Source of the DNA: Nocardia veterana NBRC 100344
Lineage (GTDB): Bacteria; Actinomycetota; Actinomycetes; Mycobacteriales; Mycobacteriaceae
Reading direction: 5' to 3'
Assembly (NCBI RefSeq): GCF_000308855.1
Contig: NZ_BAGM01000117.1
Location: 124,001 to 188,000 of the forward strand
Length of the DNA: 64,000 nucleotides
The notes under the pieces were generated by a model that was given only the letters and a program-made list of their open reading frames with translations, was not told where the DNA came from and did not search any database. Within the stretch, counting starts at the first letter, position 1, and every line of letters starts with the position of its first letter. This document shows, one piece after another, positions 12,001-24,000 of the stretch. The position numbers and the translations under genes were made by a program.

Positions 12001-15000
12001 CCTCGCCGGTGAGCCCGATCGGGAACCGCTGCGTATCCCCCGTGTCCTCGATGCCGACGACTTCACTCAATCGTTTCCCACGATCACCCGTGCCCACGTC
12101 GCCCGGTTCTACACAGCCGAGCAGACGGGCGAGCTCCACGACGCCCAGGAGCGTATGCCTCGCGAGGACCGTGGTGAGCCGCCACGAAAGGGGGCCATCA
12201 CGGGAGAAGCGCGCGACGGCGCCACCGAACCCGCCCGGCCTGCGGGAAGCCGCGGTCGGAACGCTGTCGGAAATGCCACTGCTGACGACTCCGAAACCGT
12301 GCATGCCGGCCGCGGTGCGATGCCGGCCAGCGTCGACCTCGCTGCCAGCCTCGACACCGATCCACGCCGCGTCGAGACCGATCCTTCGATCGCCCGCCTT
12401 CCGGGCGGCTCGAACCCCTGGACAGTCAACCGCTTCGATCCGCGGAGCCATGACGACTTGCGGCCCGGCCGATCCACGCCGGCTGCGGCGACGTCGTCAC
12501 CACCGAACAACCTCCAGGTCGGCCTCGACCTACACCACGGAGTTCTGACGCCGGGCGAACCCGACCCCTACCAGCTCGCCGCGGAACTATGCGGTCTCGA
12601 CTCGAGTTTCGCCTACGTCAGGGATCTCCTGCGCATCGCGGCGGGCCAGTCACACGGCCCGGGCTGGCTCCGCAGCCCCGACTACTGGAAATGGCACCTG
12701 GAAAAACTGGCCGAACGCGGCCCCCGCCTGACTGTGCTCGCCGCGTTGTCCGCCGCGGCACTGGAAGCGGAAAAAGCACTGGGTCTGCCCAACACCAGCA
12801 ACCGCCCGCTCCTCATCGTCCAAGACCGGCCTCGCACGCCCGGCGAAGTACGGAAGAACTACAAATTGGGAACGCTGCGGGGCGACGAGCCGGAGCGGCC
12901 CAGTGGACCCGACACGGCGGCGCATGCCAGCATCATCGGCCGCCTCCTGCGCGCATTCTCGGGAGACGAGCTTCCGCAGTACGCGTACTACGAACTGGTG
13001 GACCCACGGCCCGTTCTTCAGGTCGACCTCGATTTGACCCGAAAGTTCTTGTCACCGGGCGAGTTCCGGCACTTCAATACGATTCCGCGCAACGGAGTGT
13101 TCGGGCTGAACTTCCCGGGCTGTCGCATGCTGGATCGGCAGTTGCCGGCGTACTTCCGCGCGCGGTACGCGGGTGACAGTCTGCTACCCAAGATCGCCTG
13201 TCCGGCGGTATACGACCGCTATCTGAACCACTGGGTAGAGCCGTACCTGCTCCGCTGCGCCGAGGAATTGCGGGACGGATTCGCGGATAAGGTCTCGCCG
13301 GAAGATCGGATCGCACACTGGTTCACCTCGGTGGTCGCGGATCTGATGGCCGCGCCACCGGATGCCGCTGCCGACATCCTCGACCGAGCGTTGCGCGCCC
13401 ACCGAGGGCAACATAGTGGTTCCGGGTCGGAACAGGGCCTACTCGAGCAGTTCGTGGCGACAATCGACGAACTACTGGCCGGGGATTACGATTTCGGTCG
13501 CTACCTGCGCCGCCGCAATGATCCGGAGATCGCGGGCTACGTCCGGACCGTGCGCGAAACCCTCCTGCAGCGGCATTCCGCGGCCGAGGTCGCCCGCGTG
13601 CCGTTCCTCGCCAACATCATCGAGGCGGCGCCGACCGACGCGCCCGGCACCAGCTCGGCTGTCGGCCGCCGGACGGGCGCCGGCGGCCCGCCCCCGGGCC
13701 CCGCCACCCGTTTCGCTCCCGAATTCGGCCCGGAAATTCTCGACCGACCCGCCGGCGCGGCCGGCCGTGCGGCGACCGGACATGTTCCCGCGGAACCCAT
13801 GTGGGCCATGGGGTTCCACCACGATCCGGCCGGGGGCGGATGGCGCTCGTCGAAAGTTCCGGTCCAGCAGCGAAATACGCAGCAAGCGAACAACTCCGCG
13901 GCAACAGAGCCCAGCGACGGGGCCGAGGGAACGACGACCGTGCCGAAGTTCCCCGGTCGACCGAGCGAGGACGCGATCGCACTGTTCGAGCGCATTCTCG
14001 ATGCGCGGAAGGCCGGCGATCCGAGGGAGGCCCAACTTCGGGCGGAAGCGGCACAACTCATCCCCGACCAGGCCGCACGTGCCTATGCCGAACGGTATGT
14101 CGAGAATGCGCGCCGAACCGCTGCGCTGGCGGCGGAAGTGGGGATGGCCGCGGAACAACTCGACACCGTGATGTCACAGGAGCTGGAGCAAGCGTTCGAC
14201 GGCGAGATCGTGCATCGCACCAAATCCGCGACGCTGTTGAATATTCTGCGATCCGGTCGGTTCAAGACGCTTTTCGAGCTCGCCGGACGCGGTGTGCTCG
14301 CGCAACTTCCGTTGGCGGACCGGCAGATACTCGAACAATCTCTGTTCGGGTACGGGCCGGATCTCCCGGTGGAACTGCGGCCGGTGCACAGCCGAATCCG
14401 CAGGGCTTGGCGGCGGTGGCGCGACGAAGCCGATTCCCCGCTGCTTCAGGAGTACGGCGACGTGGACATCGTTCTGAAGTCCACGGTCCGGGAGCGCACC
14501 ACGGGCTGCCTCGGCAGTCCGACACAGACTCACGTTATTCCGAGCGCGATCACCGATCCGCGTCCGGAATCCTTCGCTGCGGCACCGACCGCGAATTCCG
14601 AATACGGCTACGTCGGCCTCACCGGTGTCGGCCGCAACTACGACGGGGACGATTTCCATCGAAAAGCCCTGGTGCAGGCACAGACCCACGGCGGCGTCAC
14701 GGTGTCCGACATCGCCTACGTCGTCTTTCACGGGGAACGTCCCAGCCGGGAACTGCAGGAGGCGTTGGCGGCGGCGGGAATTCCATGGATCAGTTCCATC
14801 GATAATCCGGGCCCGACGCCCGCGTCGCTCGCCGCCGAATCACGCTCCGCCACCACCGAATCGGCTCGACCGGGTAAGGAAACGCCCTGGCGCACGCGGC
14901 CACGCGCCGCCACAGCGTCCGCACCAGGAATCCCGCTGTCGCCGGAGGAAGCGCTCGATCTGCCCCGCAAGAAGTTTCGGAGACGAGCACCCGATCCGAA

Positions 15001-18000
15001 CGCGTATCACCACCGGCCGGATGACGGCATGCCATGGGATCCGGTGATGACGCGCGAACCGGCGGCACAATCGCCGTGGAGCCGACCGAACACCGGCGCG
15101 ACCGACGCGGCCGCCGCGGTATCACCGCCGGATCGAGCCGAGGCATTGGACCTACCGGCCCCGAAACGCTCCGGGGCGGAAACACGGACGACACCGGGCG
15201 ACAGGTACGAACCGGGCGTGGAATACCACCATCCGCCCGACGGTGGGTCATGGGAATCCGAACCGCTCACCGCGGCGCAGGCCCGCGAGCTGCGGGACCG
15301 GACAGCGGGGCGGCTGCCCGACCGGGAAGATGCCCGCTACCAGGTGTGGGTCCTACCGGATCCGCGGCCGGGGCGGGCTGGTGCATCGGTGTCGGTCCGG
15401 GTGGCACGCACCGAGGCCGACGGCGCAGCGAGTCCTCCGGTCGCCGTGGGGGCAGCCCTGCACACGGTCAGCGGAACCGAGGGATCCGCAGCAGACCAGC
15501 CGGTGGACGGCATTCGCCTGCCTCGGGAGCTGTACCGCGACGACACCATGCTGATCCGGGAGCATGCGTCCGGGAAGGGGCTGAGCGTCGCGGATTTCAT
15601 CGGCCCGAACATGACCTTCCGGGCAGATCTGGCGGACGAACTCTTCGACCGCTTGGTCCCCCCGCAGGCGGCCGGCTCCGATACCACGTTGACGAGTTGG
15701 GAGCGACGGATACACCACTCCCTTCGGGTCGCCGAGGCGCGAATCGCCGCGCTCGGCGTGGGCTCGGAGCTTCTGCCGATCTCGACGTTGACCGAGACCT
15801 TCCGTCCCTTCAACAGAACCGAGGATCCGGCGATCTCCCTCCACGCCCCGGCCGTCCTGGCCGATCTGCTGGCGAACGAGGGCGGCGCGCCGGTCTGGGT
15901 CGGATCCGATTTCACCGAAGCCGGTCCGCCCTCGTGGGCATACGCCACTTTCCTCACCCGGAACCCGTGGCCGCCCGAGGTCCACGCTCAGGTCCGCGAG
16001 TGGTGCCTGCGCCGGCTGCAGGACCATCACGACGCTCCGGGCACGACGACAATGGCCGGCTTCTTCAACCACGTCGCGATCGATACGCGGCTCACATTGC
16101 TGCGCAGAGCTTTTCAGCTCCCCCAGGAGATCGTCCGCAACACCACCCAGCGGTCCGCCGCCCTGGCCGAGCTCGGCAGATACCTCACGATATCGAGCGG
16201 CGAAACCGACCATGTCGGCTCCTTCGAAACGGGCAGCCGGCGCCTCCTGGACCAGCTGTGCGCGCTCGCGGCGCGCGGCTGGGCGCGGCCGGAACATCGT
16301 GCCGAGGTCGTCCCCCGGTTGGGCGAGCCGCTACCGCCACGACTCGGCCGGCCGATCCGCGAGCTCCTGGAGAACGATGACGATCCCGAGGCGCTGCTGG
16401 CGGCGATCCAGCCCTTGCAACAGACCACCGGCACGCACCGGCTGAACGTGCTGCGCGCGTACAACCTTCCCCTGCGATGGAACCCGCCGCGGGGACGCGC
16501 CGAAGACGTGGTGGCATCCATCGGACTGCGGGCGACCGTGATGATCGGCTGCGCCGAATTCGGCGACGTCCGTGATATCGCTTTCGAACTCGAGGCCGAC
16601 GGCACGGTGACCGCCTATATCGCTCCTGTCACCGCCGCGCAGTTCATCCCGGAGTATCGAACCGCGCGCGGCGGTGCGGGCCGGGGCTCGTTCATCGACA
16701 TGATGCGACATCTCGCGCGGACGGCCGGCGCGGACCGGCTCGCGCTGAAGGATGATCCCGCATGCCACGGGCTGTACGACCGAGAATGCTTGCTGGACGC
16801 GGGCTTCACACCGATGGCCCACGATGGGTCCTGGCTGAGTGAGCCCTGCCGCACCCCGGTGCCGCTGGACGAAGGCGGAACGCCGGCGCTCAGCCAGCGC
16901 CTGACCCGCGATCAGGTCCTCCAGTTGATGGGCCGGGTGAGCGTCACCCATCCGGACGAGTACGAAAATCAGTGCGGCGTCTGGTATCTGCCGCTGAACC
17001 CGGCTCAGGATCCGAACGGCCCGATGGTGGCGGTCCGGGTGTATCTGCCCGAGGCCCAGCAACTCGGATTCGACCTCGACGAACTGGCGGTCTCGGCACC
17101 GGACGCCTCCGATATGTTCCACGCCGCCGGAGTCCGCGGTCCGCGCTTGCTCTACGACTCGCAGTCCGGTTCCACGGCGCCCGGATATCCGACCCGGGTC
17201 AGCATGCACGAGTACGTGCCCGGTGAGCCGGTTACACCCGAGGAAGGCTGGCAACGGACGACCTCGGACGCCGAGCATGAGCTGGATCGGCTGCACAGCA
17301 TGCCGGTAGCGGATTCGTATCTGACACAACACTATTGGGATCGCGTGCAGCAGGATCGAGTGCGCCGCCTGGAGCGCGCCGATACCGATCGCCGGTTGGA
17401 CGCGCTGACCGGCGGCGTGCCCCTGTTCGCGACCTGGCTGCCGCTGCCGGAGGAAGCGTCGGCCGGGGCGATGGGGTTCACCCACGGCAACCCGATCCGT
17501 CGCAAGATGCGTCGTGGCGCGGACGGCCGCATCGGCTTCACCGACGCCAAATCCGCCCAGTACGCACCGATCGCGTGGGATTGGGCGCGGTACTACCTCA
17601 TCAACGACTGGGCCGACGACGCCGAACGCGAACAGGTCTACCGCTACATTCTGGAGAAGCTGGAGTCGCAGTACGAAGCCGAATACCCCGGCACCGTGGA
17701 CGATTTCAAACGGTATGTCCAACTGGAGGCACGCAAATCGCTGGCCGGCGACGCATACCGGCTTCCCAAGAAGATCGCCGCCGGCATTGTATCGGTCGAC
17801 GATGTGGTCGACGACTTCCATCGCAATGTCGAATTGGTGAGCCTCGGTGGCGTACGACGCACCGCGGGCTGGAAACCGTTGACCCGGGAACAGGTTCGTG
17901 AACTCCTGCTCGAGTGGTCGCGCCGCGAACTGCAGTCACACATGCCGGGCGCGCCCGCGGCGGTCAGCCCGCCGGTCCAGGAGGCGCCCAACACCCAGGC

Positions 18001-21000
18001 GGTGGAGGGTTGGGTGCGGCGGCTGTTCGCGACCGCGCTCCCGGAGCCGGGTGTACGCGCGGAACCGGAAGAGGCGCGAACGGCCTTGGCGGCGGTGCAA
18101 CGATGGGACGGTTCGCTGCGGCTGGAGCCGGCTCGCGCCCGGCTCGAGTACCCGGGCTACGGCGACATCCACGCGCGTCTGTACATCGACGCCGTGGTCA
18201 TGGAAGGCACGCGCGCATACGACGACGTCGTGATCCGCTTCGAGCTGGATCGGTCCGGCCGGATCACCGCGGTCTGCGAAGGAGCGGACACGTCCATCGT
18301 GATCGACTCTCTCGTGCTGAAGTTCGTGCGGGATGCGGGGGCCGACCGGCTCTGCCTGCGGGTCACCGACGGAACGGGGGCCGCGCGTGCCGGATTCGAT
18401 TGGGACAGCGACCATCTGGATGAGATTCGGCCGGCCCTGCGCGCCGCCGTCGAACGCGTGGTCGCCGATCTCACCTACCGTGGCGCACCGATCCCCGACC
18501 ATGTCACCGAGGCTCAGCGGCTGCTGCGCGAAGGCGGCGTGCCGAATCCGCGACAGCTGCTCGATCTCGGCCTGGACCCCGCCGCGGTCGCGCCGCACTG
18601 GTGGGGCTTCCTGGACCTGCACACCGTGGCCGACGCCGGCGACGCCGTCTGGACACCGACCGGAACGCTACCGGTCGAACCGCCGGTGAATCCGCCGCCA
18701 CTCGGCCCGTCGCTGATGGAGGTCATCGAAAGCGAAGGCGTCGGAGTGCTGCCGGCCGAGGACGTGGCCCGCATCACCTTGCGCGCGTCGCTCCGGGCCG
18801 CCGACTACCACGGCGCCAACAACTGGGCCTGGAGCGACCGGGACGGGTCGGGCAGCCCCGTGATCCTGCGTCGTGCCATGGACACCAGCTCCGACAAGGA
18901 CCTCACCCGCAACCCGCGCCGCACCGGCACCGACGGGCGCTGGTTCCGTCCGCTCGACTTCGATGCGTTCGACGCGGTGGACCTGGCAGCGACGGCCGTC
19001 GAGGTCCCGAAGGTGCTGCACCGGCAGGGCCGGGACCGGATCGAGCAACGGATCGGGGGCCGCACTCCGGCACCGGAGTCGATGGACCGGGAATCGATGG
19101 AACGTCTGCTCGACCAGATGTTCACCGCGAAACGAGCACTACTGAACATCCGGGTGCCCGAACATCTGCGGGTGCGGTCGGTGACCGAACATCTGTACCT
19201 CTACCTGGACAAACAGCGGGAGAAGTACCGGAATCGAGCGGACTGGCTCGACAGCCTGTGCGCCGTCGCGCCGCATGAAGCGTGGTCGCCGGATACCGAC
19301 GACGAGGTGTGGCAGCCGAGCCTCAACCACAACGACATGACGCTGAGCAACATCCGGATCGATCGAGACGGCAACATGACGCTGATCGACTGGGACAATG
19401 CGGCGATCACCCATCCGCTGTGGGACTACGTCACGATTCTGTGGACCATGTGGCCGGCGGAGCTGGTCGACGCGGTGGAAGCCAAGATCAGGGCCGAGGT
19501 CCGCGACCTGTTCGGAGCGCGGGGGGAAGTAGAACTGGACCGGCTGCTCACGATGGCGTGCCTGGACTCCCTCTACGGCGATTCGAAGTACTTCGTCGAG
19601 CAGATCGCCGAAGACCCCAGCAAAGCGGATACGTTGATCCAGCGATTCGATTCCGATTACCGGCGGTTGTGCCGGTTGCGTGGCTGGGAGCCGGCGGACT
19701 CCACCGTTGTCCGCGGCCTGATTCTGTCCGATGTCAACGCGCGCCGGAGGGCGGCCGGACTGGAGCCGCTGCCGAGGCCCGATCGGCCGGTGGGCGGCGC
19801 AGCGACCGCGGCTTCGAGCCCAGCGCTTCCTTCGGCGGCCGAGCCGGGTGACGCTGCCCTGCTCGGGATCGCCGACGACCTCGTGGACAGAACCTACGGC
19901 ACTCACCGATACCAGCTACGCCTCACCGCGGCGAAGCTCACCGGAACCGGAGCGGATCGCTGCCTGACGGTGGCCGCGACCATCGTTGCGGGCGATGGCA
20001 ATCGGCACGAATCCGGGCGCAGGCGGCTCGACGAAGCCGGCGATATGCGGTTCCACATCCGCCCGTCAACGGACGGCCGCTGCATTGTCACATTCGACCA
20101 TCTGGTGATCGACCAGAATTTCACCGGCCACGGGTTCACCAAGGACTTCATCCCTCGGCTGCGAGCGGCCGTCGGCACCGGTGGCCGGGTCGTCATGCCC
20201 GTGCACGGCCGCGTCGGCCTGCACGTCGCCGCGCGGCACGGTCTGCGGCTGGATCCCGACCCGGCCCATCTCGCCGAATCCCGCCGCAACACCGCACAGG
20301 TCCTCACCGCTCACGGCTGCCCGGTGGTGGCCGATCCGATGCTCGACCGGTTCGATCGCCCGGCCGAGGCGCATCCCGCTCTCGCCGAACTGGCCGACTA
20401 CTTCGAGGATCTGCCCCGCCACTGGCCGACCGACCATCGCTGGTGGGGCGTGTTGGACGGCGGTCTCGCGACCGACACCGCGGCGGAGCCGGAACAGCGG
20501 CCGGCCACGCCGCGCGTCGCGCCCCGGCGTCCGGAAGCGGCCGACCCGATTCTCACCGAATCGGTGATCGATCTGCTCGCCACGATGGTGAAGAGCCGGT
20601 CTTCGTTCACCGGGAACTACCGTGGCGTCTGGGTCGTCACCATGCCCAACGAGGAGAAGGTGGTCGTTCGGGTCGCGACCCAGACGGCGAATCCCGACTT
20701 CGACCCGCGCATCGGCTTGGTGGTCGGCGAGCAGGCCGCCGAGCGCCTGTTCCGCAGTGCGGGGGTCCGGGTCCAGAAGCTCTACCACGACGGTCTGCAC
20801 GACCCGCACCCCGAACGCTACCTGTACTACGAATTCATCGACGGGACGAATCCGTCGCCCGACGAGCCGTGGCAGCCGCTGGCCGAAAAGCTGTTCGACG
20901 CACTCGATCACGCGCACGCACTGCATCCGCAGGATTGGAACGATCCCGAACTCGTCGCCACCATGCCCGCCGACCGCGTCGAATGGGAGCGGCGCCTGGT

Positions 21001-24000
21001 CCGCGAGATCGAACGCATTCCACTGGAGTACGACGACACCGCCGAACCGCAGCATCGGTTCCGGTTCCATCGCGAGTTGCGGATGCCCGGCCTCCGCGAA
21101 ATCTTCGACATCCGACCGCAATCCGCCGACGATGTGCAACTCGGCACCCTGCACGGCGATCCCACCCTGGGCAACATCCTGCGCCGCCGGGACGGCGAAT
21201 TCGCGCTGATCGACCTGGAGTTCGTCCAGCCGGGACCACCGGTTTGGGACTACGTGGCGTTCGCGTCGCGCGGTTCGTGGTCGAATCCCGAGGTGCGGGC
21301 AGCCGTCGAGAACTGGTGCCGACGCCGGATCCTGCGCAAATACGGACGTGCCGCCGCGGCGGACTTCGACCGCTATCTGCTGTTGGAGGCATGGAAATCC
21401 GTTGCGGGCGACAGTAATCGATTGACGAAACGGGTCGCCGAGAATCCGGCCTTCGCCGAGGAAGCGGCGCGCATATTGCACCGCAACATGTCTCGGGTAC
21501 TGGCGCAGGTCGGCCGCGAGCCGCAGTCCGTACCGGAGCTTCGCGACCTGCTGCTGAAATGGTCGCGTCAGCTGGTCAACCTTCCCGACGAACTGCGCTC
21601 CGACAGCACCGCAGACACCGCTGCGCCCTACCCGACCGAGGCGGCGCGGCTACCGCGGCTGGACCTCCGCACGCTGTTGCGCGCGGGCGGCGAAGATCTG
21701 CGTGCCGCCGAAGACCGGCTGCGGGAGGCGCTCCCGACCGTCCGGTGCGCCGACGGTCCACCGCGCCTGGAACCCGCCCGCGCGTGGTTCGAACCGATCG
21801 ATGCCGATGCGGCCGGTGATCTCGTGAGCAGAATCGTGATCCGCACCGAACTGATGGCCGGCCCGTACGAATACGGCACCGTGCACGTGCGCTTCGACCT
21901 GGACCGCTCCGGACGGATCACCGCCCATCCGGAGCCCGCGCCCGGCTCGGACGAATTGGCGCGCGAATACGGCGGCCCGTACCTCCTGGGCGTCTGCGAG
22001 GATCTGGCTCGCCGTCTGGGCGCCGACGCACTGGAAGTGCGGGTTTCCCACGACGAGGGCCCGCGCGCGGCCGCCAACGGCTTCGGGTGGTCGACCGACC
22101 CGGCAAAACGTGCCGAGACGGCGCGCGCGATCCGGGCATCGACGAACAATATGCGGGGCGGCGACGACAGCGCCGCCGCCCTCGGGGATCCGGTCCCCCC
22201 GCTGCCCGACACCCCGCAGGACGCGGTCCGGCAGGCGGGCCCGCTGGTACTGCACACCGAGTGGTGGGCCGGTAAGGACCTCACCGATCCGGCTCTCCCG
22301 GCGACGCCGATCGAGCTCCGCCCGCGCATCCGGCCGCGGCGCCTCGACCCGCTGCCCGATATCACCGAAGCCGTACAGACAGGACGTATGAACCTCGAAC
22401 ATGCCGCGCAGATCGCGGTCACCACAGCGATGCTCCGCGCCGACGGCATCGGTCACCACATCAGCTACTGGTGTGTCCGCGGTCCCGACGGTGAACAGTA
22501 CAAAGTTCGGCAGGTGACGGCGAAGCCCGGTGGCAAGGACCTGGGTGCCAATCCCACACATCCGAAACTGCTGGACCGGGAACGGGAACTGCATCGCATC
22601 CCGCTCGACGACGAGGACTATGCCGAAGAATTGGCCCACCGGGCCGGGGTGTTGATTCCGGAAACGGTGGCGCAGTGGGGCGATCGCTCGATCCGCCGGA
22701 TGGGCGAAGGCGAGGTTCCCACCGTCGACGATGCGAACTGGGAACACCTCCTACGCGGCGTGCTGGCACAACTGCGCCGGCTGCAGTCCCTCGAATTGCC
22801 GGCGGAGTTGCAGGTCCGCACCCTGGCCGAGCACGAACATCTGTACCGGAGTATGCAGCGCATCAAGTACGAACAGCGTCATCCGCTGCTGGACCTGATG
22901 CGAATCCCGATGCCGAACGAGATCTCGGTGCCCGGCGATACCACCTGGGAGGCCGGCCTCAGTCACGGAAACGTGACCACGCGCAATCTGTGGGCCCGTC
23001 CCGATGGCGAAGTGCTGCTGGACAATTGGAATCTCGCGAGCGTGCGCCACAAGCTCTGGGACTACGTGACCATCTTCTGGAGCCCGTGGCCGCCGGGGCG
23101 CGTCGACCAGGTGCGGGAACTGGTCGAGGCCGAAATCCGGGAGCTGTACGGCGAATCGGGCGTGCGGGAATTCCGGCGGTTGCGCGCCATCGCCTGCCTG
23201 GATTCGCTGTACTCCGACTCCAACGATTTCGTGGCGAAGATTCGTCGTGACCGCCGCGCGGCCGCGACGCTGGCCCACCGGTTCTACTCCGACTACCGAA
23301 CCCTGTGGGAGTACGCCGAGGACACCGGGACCTGGTCGTCGCGAGGTGCCCGACCGCTCAGTTACGAGCAGGTCTACGACCTGCTGATGCACGCAGCCGA
23401 TCCCACGCACCGCCCGGCCCACCTTCCGGAGCTCGATTTCGACACCCGCACCGCGACGGCTCGGGCCCAGCAGGCGGGCGGGTCGCCGGTACCCGATCTG
23501 TCCGCGGTTCCGACCTTCTCCGAACTGTTCGCCGCCCCGCCCCCGGAACACGCACTGCTGTCGCGACTTTCGGGTTTGCAACAGCGCTACGGGGACCTCG
23601 AGTTCGTCCTGAACCGCGTCGAGTACCTGCGCAGCGACGGAGTGCCGACCGGGGTGCGGATTCGCGGGGTCATGACGGTGCCAGGCCGAGATCGTCCGGT
23701 CGAGGCCGGCGATATCGATCTCTCGATCGGGCTCGACGACAGCGGCCGGCTCACCGCGCGATTCGGCCGCCTGTGGGTGGAGCCGTGGCTGGGGCCGATC
23801 GGGGCCGGCCGCCACCTGGTCCCGGCGCTGCGGGACTACCTGCGCCGCTCCGGAGTCGAGGCGGTGACGTTCCCGGTGCGCGGACGGCGCGGGGCCGCGG
23901 CCGCGATCCATCACGGACTCGACTGGAACGGTGCCAACGACCCGGAGTTGCTGGCCACCCACATGTGGGCATTGGCGAGCCGGATCCGGGTGGGCATCGC

